Below are positions 1 through 6,296 of a stretch of DNA of 12,830 nucleotides, one piece after another; the stretch's first letter is position 1, and each line of letters begins with the position of its first letter. The translations under genes were made by a program, and so were the position numbers. Location: contig JAFGTU010000260.1 of the NCBI GenBank assembly GCA_016933985.1, positions 1 to 12,830 on the forward strand, given 5' to 3'. This DNA is from Sedimentisphaerales bacterium (GTDB taxonomy: Bacteria > Planctomycetota > Phycisphaerae > Sedimentisphaerales > Anaerobacaceae). Under the pieces are notes generated by a model. It did no database searches and was not told the DNA's origin. It worked only from the letters and a program-made list of their open reading frames with translations.

Positions 1-409
1 CGACAAGAGAGTCGCCGCTCGAAGCATCTTTTCCGCCGGGGCCAATGCAGACGCGGCAATTCAGGCCAGCCATGTCAGGCTGTAGAGGGGCGTCAAGCGG
101 CGAGATGGAATTCGCCTCGGCAACGAAACGCGACCGAAGGCTCTGGATAAAGGCGGTGAAACGGCAAGTCGCGATGAATAGTCTCAGACGATTTGTCAAT
201 TCTCTGAGGTCGAGCCGGCCAATTAGGTCTCCGATCTTTAGGCTTCTAAGCGCTGCTGAGAGCCTGCGCAGGCTAAAACGACGCGCCATACGTAGGAATC
301 TCGAACAGCCAACTGAGTCCGCAAGCCCGGAGCAATAACGCGGTCCAATCCAAATCAGCGCCGCAAACACCGAGGCTGAAATCAAGATTGTAATGAAGAC
401 TCTGCCCAT
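1..409 (-). CDS. Membrane-anchored protein of unknown function, third gene of the Hsp70 operon (partial, C-terminus outside window)
   Basis: An open frame of 136 codons starts at ATG 409 and reaches the left edge without a stop. A TGA lies directly upstream of the ATG in frame, so no earlier start is possible. Residues 4-20 are a hydrophobic segment (VFITILISASVFAALIW), probably a signal anchor. It is followed by an Arg-rich stretch (about 38-90) and a Cys-containing segment (NCRVCIGPGG, about 117-126). The gene begins 20 bp after the Hsp70 stop on the same strand, so it is very likely co-transcribed with the Hsp70 and the GrpE-like gene. I do not recognise the family. By context it could be a membrane partner or client of the chaperone. 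The 97-residue plus-strand frame opposite it (45-338) is best read as a shadow. I am fairly sure it is a gene and have no basis for a function. Confidence 0.62.
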   Translation of the reverse strand, partial: MGRVFITILISASVFAALIWIGPRYCSGLADSVGCSRFLRMARRFSLRRLSAALRSLKIGDLIGRLDLRELTNRLRLFIATCRFTAFIQSLRSRFVAEANSISPLDAPLQPDMAGLNCRVCIGPGGKDASSGDSLV

Positions 410-429
410 TCACTCACCCGCCAAGATCA

Positions 430-1980
430 CTATTGCACTTTGAAGGAATCCAGTTGGCCGGCCTCCTGCGGCTCCCCGCTTTCGGGGGCTTGCGCCTTCT
501 GGTCAAGGCAAAGATCGACCTCAAGGAGCCTCTTCGATTCAACATCTTCAAAAGAACAGTGCATTCTCTGGTTCAAATCATAGCTGTAAGTAACCTTGAT
601 TGGACGTTCCGCCTGCCTCTCCGGCGGTAGTTCCAGCCTGTTGGTCGCAATCTTGTTGACGTATTCAGGCGCCGTGTCCTCGCCCTGCGTTACCGTAACC
701 TCAACCGCCGCCTGTCCCTCAGACAGCGTGTAGAATATCTGCGACGCCTCGCAGGGCAAGGGCGTATTCTTCTTCAGGATAATACGATTCTCGACAATTC
801 GCCGGCCTGTTCTCTTGTCGATTGGAGCACAGATAGTGCCGTAGCTGTGATTGCACACGTCAACCAGTTGGATGTCTCTCAGGCCGCCGGCAATACCCGC
901 GGGCACTGAATCAGGATGTTCACGCAACACCGTCAATCCGGCATGGAGCGCCGCGCCCAGGGCGACACATTCGTCCACGTTCACTGCGTTCTCAGGCTCC
1001 GTGCCGAACATCTTCTTCAAACGGTCCTGAACTGCAGGTATCCTGGTGCTGCCCCCGACCAGCAATACCTTGTCGATATCGGTTGGCTTTAACCCCGCCT
1101 CGTCCAGCGCAACCTCGACAAGAATATCCGTGCGGGCAAGGTGGGCGGAAATTGCATCCTCGAACATCTCCCGTGTCACCTTAGCCCTCATACTCCCGGC
1201 GGAGCCATACAGCATTTTCTTAGCCAGAGCGCGGCGTGAAAGCGCCTTCTTTATGTCTTCGGCCTCGTCCTCGTACTTCGCTCTGTCCTCATCGCAGCTT
1301 ATAAGCTCTGCGTTGAGCGCCTCCTTGTACATCCGCTCGAGTATCTCCAATACCTTGGCGTCAAAATCAACACCGCCCAGCGCATGGTCGCCCTGCGAGC
1401 AGATGATATCCATTTGATGCCCTTGAACATTCATGATGGTGACGTCAAAAGTACCGCCGCCGAGATCGTACACCAGCACTTTGCCTGAGACGTCGCGAGT
1501 AGTCGCATAATAAAGCGCCGCAGCAACAGGCTCATTGACAATCCCGATTACGTTGAGGCCAATTGACGTACCGGCATCCATTGTAGCCTTCCTGCGGATT
1601 TCGTCGAAATGCGCCGGAACAGAGATGACGGCGTCATGAATTTCGCCGTGCTCTCTTGAGCAATCCTGCTTGAGCTTTTTGAGGATCAAACCGGACAACT
1701 CCACCGCCGTCCATTTCTTACCGTCGATCTCTTTGAGATAATCCGTTTGGCCCATGTGCCGCTTTATCCAGCGAACCGACCGTTGAGCATTCAGATGTCG
1801 CGAATTGACGGCCTCAATGCCGACCCGGATGACGCCCGGATTATCTTCATCAAAGAAGATCGCCGACGGAGTAAGCCGCTCGCCCTCGCAATTGGGAATG
1901 ATCTCAGGCCTGCCGATAGCGTTTAGAACAGCCAATGCCGAGAACGTTGTTCCAAGGTCTATGCCTACTATATTTGCCAT
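430..1980 (-). CDS. Hsp70 (DnaK-family) chaperone, lid-less short form
   Basis: This is an ATP-driven chaperone of 516 residues, against about 610-640 for DnaK. The nucleotide-binding domain is complete: phosphate-1 loop GIDLGTT (6-12), catalytic-lysine region WIKRHMG (Lys73), VPAHFDEIRRKAT (121-133), NEPVAAALYY (149-158), phosphate-2 loop DLGGGTFDV (172-180) and adenosine loop VLLVGGSTRIP (305-315). The linker is LRDIQLVD (367-374), close to the usual D-LLLD pattern. A beta-sandwich substrate domain follows (about 375-495), but the usual DVTPLSLG start is degenerate (DVCNHSYG). The protein ends soon after this domain, so the helical lid is absent. An AGGAG-type ribosome site sits about 6 bp before ATG 1980. 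It lies 59 bp downstream of a GrpE-like gene and 20 bp upstream of a membrane protein gene, which suggests a dedicated membrane module rather than the housekeeping DnaK. The Hsp70 family call is certain; the specialised role is inferred. Confidence 0.95.
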   Translation of the reverse strand: MANIVGIDLGTTFSALAVLNAIGRPEIIPNCEGERLTPSAIFFDEDNPGVIRVGIEAVNSRHLNAQRSVRWIKRHMGQTDYLKEIDGKKWTAVELSGLILKKLKQDCSREHGEIHDAVISVPAHFDEIRRKATMDAGTSIGLNVIGIVNEPVAAALYYATTRDVSGKVLVYDLGGGTFDVTIMNVQGHQMDIICSQGDHALGGVDFDAKVLEILERMYKEALNAELISCDEDRAKYEDEAEDIKKALSRRALAKKMLYGSAGSMRAKVTREMFEDAISAHLARTDILVEVALDEAGLKPTDIDKVLLVGGSTRIPAVQDRLKKMFGTEPENAVNVDECVALGAALHAGLTVLREHPDSVPAGIAGGLRDIQLVDVCNHSYGTICAPIDKRTGRRIVENRIILKKNTPLPCEASQIFYTLSEGQAAVEVTVTQGEDTAPEYVNKIATNRLELPPERQAERPIKVTYSYDLNQRMHCSFEDVESKRLLEVDLCLDQKAQAPESGEPQEAGQLDSFKVQ

Positions 1981-2002
1981 TGTATGCTCCTATGTTTCTT
2001 CT

Positions 2003-2029
2003 GGCTCCTCGTATTAGCGCGTTGGAGCC
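2003..2029 (-). repeat. Short inverted repeat between the GrpE-like and Hsp70 genes
   Basis: GGCTCC (2003-2008) and GGAGCC (2024-2029) can form a 6-bp stem with a 15-nt loop in the 59-bp intergenic space. There is no T-run, so it is not a clear terminator. It may influence relative expression of the two genes. The site is weak and could be chance. Confidence 0.25.
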
Positions 2030-2039
2030 CCTGATATAC

Positions 2040-3464
2040 TTATCCGAAAAGCTTCACCTGAGCTGAACGGACCACTTTAAGATTGCTTTCGTCGATAAAA
2101 TACCGATAACCAGGTCTAACAACCTTGGCGATCGTGCCAGCCTTGCCGGCATCGTCGCAATCCTCTCGCTCTTTGACGGCCTCGGTTGATTTCTCCTGAC
2201 CATGATAGGGACTATTTAGCTCAGGGGTGAATTGCTCAATGCCGCTCGACTCGAGGGCAAAGATCAGCTCATCCCTAACCTCTTCAAGATGCTTTGTTTC
2301 GGCATTTTCTTCCGAGAGCCGCTCGATCCGGCCTTCAAGGTTATCGATACAACGTATGACCCGCAGGCAAAAAGTCCTGATGATGCTCCAGTCATAACCG
2401 TCCTGGAGTTTTTCCACACGTTCCTGCTGGGCAGAAGCATATTCGCGGATTGCAGATACCTGTTCGGTGAGGTCTTCCAGGGTGCCGTTGAGCGGGTTTG
2501 ACTGCTCAGGGGCGCCCTGTCGAGCGTTGTACATCCGCTTGAATTCCTCCATCTGCTTCTCGAGCTCTTTGGCATGTGCCTTCAGGGACTCTTCGAGAAC
2601 GGCGGCATCATTCCGGCGCTGCGTCAGAACGGTCTGGCTGGCTGCCTCACTACCGCTGCCGCCCACCATGTCGCTGACGCCCCGGCCTGCCGGTCTGCTG
2701 GGCGCTTTCTCACGTTTCATCGTTTTTTGCTCGCCGATGACAACCGGAATCTTCTTTCGGTTCTTAGGCGGCCGCGCGTTCCGCAAAGCCCGGCCGTCGC
2801 TATCCTCATCACCCGGCGCTGAATCTGCGCTGATGCAGGGCGTGAAACCGCTTGCCTGGGCCGCACGGTCAAATGAGGCATCAGGCGGCTCCTTGATATT
2901 GCCGCCTGCCTGGTCGGATGAACCTGGATTATCGGCGAGGTCTGACTCAACCGAAGCCCCTGCCAGCCGACAAACGCCTGCAATAAGGACACGCGCGACG
3001 CTTGCTATTAGGCACAATCCCAAAGTGATCCCCCCGATAGACGTGCAGACAACGGAACCGGTCAGCACAAACTCGTTGATTTCCTGCCGTTTCGTGTGCT
3101 TGCGCACCTGCTCCTGCCAATTCTCGCCATAGAGCACATCGGCATAAGGATGTCCGTCGAGTTGCCCGGCAGCGAGTTTGTCCAGGTCGGCCATCAGCCT
3201 TTCCCTCTGTTCGACTTGCAGTTGTTCTACCGTCTTGGCCTGACCGTACCCGTTGACTTGAAGCGGCATCGCTGCGCGCTTCTCAGCCGGCAGTCTCAGC
3301 CACTCTTCGTAGCGTTTGAGACACTCATCCGGCTCGTAACCATACTTGATCCTGTACGAGGCGGCCCTGCGCCGTTCATTCCTTCTATCGTTCAGAATCT
3401 TGGCGAGCACGCTGCTGCCGATAACCAACAGCAGAATACCAAAAATGGCCGATTTCTTCAGCAT
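2040..3464 (-). CDS. Membrane-tethered coiled-coil protein with C-terminal GrpE-like domain
   Basis: The protein has 474 residues. A first membrane segment lies at about 5-24 (IFGILLLVIGSSVLAKIL). A charged region follows (about 25-128), then a second membrane segment (about 131-166, Gly/Cys/Ile rich). Next comes a low-complexity Pro/Gly/Lys linker (about 170-280) and a helical coiled-coil region (about 285-355). Residues 357-383 (WSIIRTFCLRVIRCIDNLEGRI) resemble the GrpE helix that reads R-LL-VLDNLERA. Residues 407-474 match the GrpE beta domain: GIEQFTPELNSPYHGQEK, then GTIAKVVRPGYRYF, then a close of LKVVRSAQVKLFG like the R-AMVKV ending of GrpE. The next gene downstream is an Hsp70, the known partner of GrpE, which strongly supports the call. 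Ordinary GrpE is about 180-220 residues and soluble, so the membrane N-terminus is unusual. The ribosome site before ATG 3464 is weak (GAG). The nucleotide-exchange role is inferred from family and context. Confidence 0.78.
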   Translation of the reverse strand: MLKKSAIFGILLLVIGSSVLAKILNDRRNERRRAASYRIKYGYEPDECLKRYEEWLRLPAEKRAAMPLQVNGYGQAKTVEQLQVEQRERLMADLDKLAAGQLDGHPYADVLYGENWQEQVRKHTKRQEINEFVLTGSVVCTSIGGITLGLCLIASVARVLIAGVCRLAGASVESDLADNPGSSDQAGGNIKEPPDASFDRAAQASGFTPCISADSAPGDEDSDGRALRNARPPKNRKKIPVVIGEQKTMKREKAPSRPAGRGVSDMVGGSGSEAASQTVLTQRRNDAAVLEESLKAHAKELEKQMEEFKRMYNARQGAPEQSNPLNGTLEDLTEQVSAIREYASAQQERVEKLQDGYDWSIIRTFCLRVIRCIDNLEGRIERLSEENAETKHLEEVRDELIFALESSGIEQFTPELNSPYHGQEKSTEAVKEREDCDDAGKAGTIAKVVRPGYRYFIDESNLKVVRSAQVKLFG

Positions 3465-3514
3465 ATTCTCAAGTCAGTACCCTCGCCCTGAGACAGTCTT
3501 ATTGCCCGGGACTC

Positions 3515-3528
3515 AGGCGGGACCGCCT
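3515..3528. repeat. Perfect 6-bp palindrome in the leader of the GrpE-like/Hsp70 operon
   Basis: AGGCGG and CCGCCT are separated by only GA, and the whole lies about 50-65 bp before ATG 3464. It could be an operator half-site pair or a remnant of a dispersed palindromic repeat. A two-base loop makes a tight RNA hairpin less likely. Function unknown. Confidence 0.35.
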
Positions 3529-3623
3529 ACAGCATTTGCCTGCGGCCTTGCCGCGCAATACAGCAGTGCCGCACCACAAATACTTGCGGATAGAACAAAC
3601 CGTCTGTAAAAACCGTCAAGTAA

Positions 3624-3651
3624 ACTATAATAATGATTCGGCACTTATCAA
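3624..3651 (-). promoter_or_regulatory. Candidate sigma70-type promoter for the GrpE-like/Hsp70 operon
   Basis: On the minus strand TTGATA (3651-3646; consensus TTGACA) and TATAGT (3629-3624; consensus TATAAT) are separated by 16 bp in an AT-rich patch. Transcription would begin near 3617 and leave a leader of about 150 nt before ATG 3464. A second TTGACG lies slightly downstream, but its -10 partner is poor. This suggests the chaperone genes have their own promoter and do not depend only on the sigma/anti-sigma transcript. Confidence 0.42.
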
Positions 3652-3727
3652 ATCGGGGGTAACTGAGAAAGACGAACTTCCTCAATTTCCGATGTGATAA
3701 CGCAGAAAGCGCAGAGGTGAATAGGCC

Positions 3728-3752
3728 GCAACCCCGTTATTATCGGAGTTGC
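3728..3752 (-). terminator. Hairpin after the anti-sigma gene, possible weak terminator
   Basis: GCAACCCCG (3728-3736) and CGGAGTTGC (3744-3752) form a 9-bp stem with a 7-nt loop, 15 bp after the anti-sigma stop. The one mismatch on the plus strand becomes a G-U pair in the minus-strand RNA, so the hairpin suits the sigma/anti-sigma transcript. There is no U-run, so it may be a processing or attenuation structure instead of a full intrinsic terminator. Confidence 0.4.
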
Positions 3753-3767
3753 CGGACGTGGAGATGA

Positions 3768-4301
3768 TCAGGCTCTGAAGACCTCGTTAGCAAGGTCCTG
3801 GCCGATACGGCTGGCGTAGTACTGTTCAACACCTTTTTCCCCCTCCGACTGGAACCTGCCCATAGAGGAAAAAACGCCAACCTTCATCAAAAAGAGGATA
3901 ACCGCGCACGCTGCAACATTGGCAGCCGAGTGGCCATACTTGCCCCATCTCTCAAGTAATCGCGGCTGGGGCAGCCTCTTCTTGAGTTCGTCAGCCCCGG
4001 GCGCCTGCCTGAGGCTGTGTTTCAGCACGCCGATAGCCTGGGTGTTGGCGCGCATCAGAAGATCATTCTTATGGGGCTGCGCCTTGGCAGCGGCCAGCGC
4101 AAGACCGACCCTGCCAACAGCAGCAAGCCGTCGCGTGCACCTGGGACATTGGGCAATATGCTTCTGAACCCAGTCCGACTCCATGCCAAGCTGGCTGTTC
4201 ATTGCCTTGTACAGCCACGTCCTGATGCGTTTGCACTTATTGGGAACCGCCTTTGGGCTGGTCTCAGCCCCGGGCCTCTTGAACCTGTTTATAATTCTCA
4301 T
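3768..4301 (-). CDS. ZAS-type membrane anti-sigma factor
   Basis: This is probably a zinc-binding anti-sigma factor for the ECF sigma encoded immediately upstream. From ATG 4301 it has 177 residues. An N-terminal domain carries the ZAS pattern H-x3-C-x2-C (His48, Cys52, Cys55 in HIAQCPRC) with a further Cys at 23, as in many anti-sigma domains. One membrane segment (about 125-145, AANVAACAVILFLMKVGVF) precedes a short C-terminal tail (about 146-177) predicted outside the cytoplasm. The tail is small and has no recognised sensor domain. The start is uncertain: a TTG at 4310 overlaps the sigma stop as TTGA and has AGGA 6 bp upstream, which would add three residues. ATG 4301 lies 5 bp after the sigma stop. 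Either way translation is coupled to the sigma gene. Sequence similarity beyond the zinc motif and the topology was not assessed. Confidence 0.8.
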   Translation of the reverse strand: MRIINRFKRPGAETSPKAVPNKCKRIRTWLYKAMNSQLGMESDWVQKHIAQCPRCTRRLAAVGRVGLALAAAKAQPHKNDLLMRANTQAIGVLKHSLRQAPGADELKKRLPQPRLLERWGKYGHSAANVAACAVILFLMKVGVFSSMGRFQSEGEKGVEQYYASRIGQDLANEVFRA

Positions 4302-4306
4302 AGTCG

Positions 4307-4867
4307 TCAATCTCTTTCCTTACCCATCCACACAGCCAGCAACTGGATCGCCTTGCATCTATAGACCCTCGCTGTGGCAGGCGTAATATCAAGCATTTGG
4401 CCTATTTGCGCATACGATAGCTCGGCCAAATCGCGTAACATGACAACGTCTCTGAGGTGGTCGGGCAGTTGGGCCATACAGCACCTCAGCGTCTCCACAA
4501 GGAGCTTGGAATCAAGCTGCTTTTCAGGCGAATCAATACTCTGCGGAATCACCACGGTCTGCGAGAGCCTGCTCTTCTCGGCAATCCTGCGACGCAAGAT
4601 CGTGATAGCAGCATTGCTGGCCGTGCGAAATATGTAAGCCTTAACATGCTCGGGCTTCCGCCTCGATTGGTAATGTGCAAGCTGAAGAAATGTACTCTGA
4701 TAGGCATCGCAAACATCCTGGTCGTTGCCCAATATCCGCCAGAGCATAGTAACCAGGTCCTGTCCGTGACGAGCCATCGCCGAAAGTATCCACCGCTGGC
4801 TCTGCTCCGCCGCTACCGGAAGCGCGAAATCCACAAGCAACTCGCTGCTGACGCCTTTGCCAAACAT
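4307..4867 (-). CDS. ECF-family RNA polymerase sigma factor
   Basis: The 186-residue length is typical of ECF sigma factors. Region 2 spans about 35-100: LWRILGNDQDVCDAYQSTFLQL (42-63) is the form of the usual L-GD-DAED--Q-TFL motif, and KAYIFRTASNAAITILRRR (76-94) follows it, as in the promoter-melting helix. Region 4 spans about 122-180: CMAQLPDHLRDVVMLRD, then a helix-turn-helix ELSYAQIGQMLDITPATARV (149-168). ATG 4867 is the first start in its frame; the ribosome site is poor. The gene ends at TGA 4307-4309 and overlaps or abuts the anti-sigma gene. A GGAAC-16-GTTA motif 65-90 bp upstream suggests it drives its own transcription. Its regulon cannot be read from the window: I saw no second copy of the motif before the other genes. 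The DAED motif is altered (DVCDAYQ), which may place it in a divergent ECF group. Confidence 0.93.
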   Translation of the reverse strand: MFGKGVSSELLVDFALPVAAEQSQRWILSAMARHGQDLVTMLWRILGNDQDVCDAYQSTFLQLAHYQSRRKPEHVKAYIFRTASNAAITILRRRIAEKSRLSQTVVIPQSIDSPEKQLDSKLLVETLRCCMAQLPDHLRDVVMLRDLAELSYAQIGQMLDITPATARVYRCKAIQLLAVWMGKERD

Positions 4868-4897
4868 AAAAGCCCAATTCGAGACTATACCGGATAA

Positions 4898-4918
4898 CTC
4901 TGCAACTAAGACGCAGAG
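4898..4918 (-). repeat. Inverted repeat in the 5' leader of the sigma gene
   Basis: CTCTGC (4898-4903) and GCAGAG (4913-4918) form a 6-bp stem with a 9-nt loop, about 30-50 nt before ATG 4867 and inside the predicted leader RNA. The GACGCAGAG part resembles a stretch near 3702-3718, so it may be a remnant of a small repeat family rather than a regulatory hairpin. Confidence 0.3.
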
Positions 4919-4929
4919 CCTAATATTAT

Positions 4930-4972
4930 GTTAACAAAAAAGTCCGCATTTGTTCCAAAAAAATCCGCTTTT
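4930..4972. repeat. Tandem imperfect 21/22-bp direct repeat containing the sigma promoter
   Basis: Two adjacent units, 4930-4951 and 4952-4972, share the plan GTT(A/-)(A/C)C, A-run, TCCGC, T-rich end. On the minus strand the -35-like GGAAC closes one unit and the -10-like GTTAAC closes the other. The identical TCCGC cores are 21 bp apart, two helical turns, which would place two protein sites on the same face of the DNA. A short inverted repeat ATCCG/CGGAT overlaps the upstream edge (4963-4979). Confidence 0.55.
4932..4956 (-). promoter_or_regulatory. Candidate ECF-type autoregulatory promoter of the sigma gene
   Basis: On the minus strand GGAAC (4956-4952) is followed after exactly 16 bp by GTTA (4935-4932). 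GGAAC with a 16-17-bp spacer is the common -35 of ECF promoters. Transcription would start near 4925 and leave a leader of about 58 nt. ECF sigma genes commonly carry their own promoter, which supports the reading. The -10 half is variable between ECF groups, so it cannot be verified by eye. Confidence 0.55.
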
Positions 4973-5062
4973 TTCGGATAACATCCCCAGATACGGCTGC
5001 GTCTTAATTACGGAAATAAAAAGCCCGGACAACACATCCGGCGAGCATTCGGACCTCGAATT

Positions 5063-6268
5063 ATGGCTGTAAGTCACGATAAGAAAAGGCGTTACGAACA
5101 AGAGGCTGATGCCGCCAATATCGTCTCTCTGGTCAACGACCTCCTCGAAACAGCCATAGAATCAGGGGCCAGCGATATCCATTTTGAGCCGACCGAATCG
5201 CATTTGATAGTGAAATTCCGTCTCGACGGCGTACTCAACCCCGTCGATAGATTCCCAAAAGCGCTTTGCGACAACGTAATCGCAAGGCTGAAGGTCTTGG
5301 GGGGGCTTCTCACCTACCGCAACGACATACCGCAGGAAGGCAGAATACTAATCAGCAACGCCGAAAACAAGGCGGTTCTGGACCAGAGGCTGGCCGTATT
5401 CCCCACAATTCACGGCCAAAGAGCCGTTGTGCGCCTCTTTTACAGGCACAAAGAGCTGACGGACCTCGAGCAATTGGGCTTCTCAAGGCATATTCTCGAC
5501 AATCTCAAACGCTTCACCGCCAAGAGCGAAGGGGTCCTGCTCCTCACCGGTCCCGCCGGCAGCGGAAAAAGCACTACAATGGCAGCGGTCCTGCGCCATA
5601 TTATGAGCAAATTCCCCGGCAAGAGCATCGTAACGCTCGAAGATCCCGTGGAAATACGAATTGACGGAGCCACGCAGGTGCAGATCTCTCCGCACGGCGA
5701 AATGACGTACCCGACGGCTCTGCGTTCTTTGCTGCGGCAGGACCCCCAGGTATTGATGATCGGCGAAATCAGGGATGCGGAGACGGCCAAGATAGCAATC
5801 GAGGCCGGCCTCACCGGACACCTGCTGGTGAGTACGCTCCACAGCGGCACACCCGCCGGCGCATTTCTCCGACTATTGGAGATGGGCATCGAGCCTTACC
5901 AGGTAACATCGAGCATCTCCGCCGTGCTAAACCAAAGGCTTGTGCGAAGACTCTGCCCAAAATGCAAAAAAGCCGTGCCCCCGATAAAAAAAACAGAGCC
6001 TGGAGCGCCAGCGAAGGGTGCAGCCTTCGAGGCAGTCGGATGTGAGGACTGTTTCAATACAGGCTACAAAGGCCGAGTCCTTATAGCTGAAATGGTTCGG
6101 CTCGACGGACGACTGCGAGAAGCCGTCCTCGCAAAGGACGATGCAAGCCGCCTTGAAGCAATACTGGCAGACCAAGGCCATGCAAACATCCTCGAAGACG
6201 GCAAACGCCTTGTCGAGCAGGGAATTACAGCGCAGGAAGAGTTAAATAAAGTCTGTGGAATCGTCTGA
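5063..6268 (+). CDS. gspE: GspE/PilB-type secretion ATPase, short form lacking the N1 domain
   Basis: This is a cytoplasmic hexameric ATPase that powers type II secretion or type IV pilus assembly. It has 401 residues, against about 500-570 for GspE/PilB. The sequence begins almost directly with the N2 domain (NIVSLVNDLLETAIESGASDIHFEP, 19-43), so the N1/MshEN region that normally docks on GspL or PilM is missing. The motor domain is intact: Walker A GPAGSGKS (163-170), Asp box IVTLEDPVE (189-197), Walker B LMIGEIRD with Glu235 (231-238), and His box STLHSGTPAGAFLRLLEMG (257-275). A tetracysteine zinc site follows (CPKC 298-301 and CEDC 327-330), which is typical of assembly ATPases and absent from most PilT retraction ATPases. 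It is the first gene of the plus-strand operon and lies divergent from the sigma gene. The ribosome site is weak (GGAC). No clear promoter was found in the 195-bp divergent region. Confidence 0.93.
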   Translation: MAVSHDKKRRYEQEADAANIVSLVNDLLETAIESGASDIHFEPTESHLIVKFRLDGVLNPVDRFPKALCDNVIARLKVLGGLLTYRNDIPQEGRILISNAENKAVLDQRLAVFPTIHGQRAVVRLFYRHKELTDLEQLGFSRHILDNLKRFTAKSEGVLLLTGPAGSGKSTTMAAVLRHIMSKFPGKSIVTLEDPVEIRIDGATQVQISPHGEMTYPTALRSLLRQDPQVLMIGEIRDAETAKIAIEAGLTGHLLVSTLHSGTPAGAFLRLLEMGIEPYQVTSSISAVLNQRLVRRLCPKCKKAVPPIKKTEPGAPAKGAAFEAVGCEDCFNTGYKGRVLIAEMVRLDGRLREAVLAKDDASRLEAILADQGHANILEDGKRLVEQGITAQEELNKVCGIV

Positions 6269-6296
6269 TTACTTGCGAACAATTTAAGGAAGCGTT

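Larger units (their letters stand above)
3465..3767. other. 303-bp intergenic region between anti-sigma and GrpE-like genes
   Basis: No credible gene is visible on either strand. On the minus strand it holds, in transcription order, a 9-bp hairpin just after the anti-sigma stop (3752-3728), a sigma70-like promoter candidate (3651-3624), and a perfect short palindrome AGGCGG-GA-CCGCCT (3515-3528) that would lie in the 5' leader of the chaperone operon. It also holds a small CGCAGAAAGCGCAGAGG stretch (about 3702-3718), similar in type to the GACGCAGAG stretch near 4910. Confidence 0.6.

Noticed and set aside
45..338. 97-residue plus-strand frame at the left edge
   Set aside because: It lies opposite a longer open minus-strand frame that fits the Hsp70 operon spacing and has a membrane anchor; the plus product has no recognisable feature.
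2467..3132. 221-residue plus-strand frame
   Set aside because: It is antisense to the GrpE-like gene, has no ribosome site or family pattern, and is best explained as a shadow of biased codon use.
3690..3720. CRISPR-like or repeat array from the GCAGA stretches near 3705 and 4910
   Set aside because: Only two short, imperfect matches about 1.2 kb apart; no regular spacing or spacers.
4957..4979. A/T-run hairpin as an intrinsic terminator
   Set aside because: The ATCCG/CGGAT stem is only 5 bp and lies between divergent genes where no transcript needs to end; the runs belong to the tandem promoter repeat.
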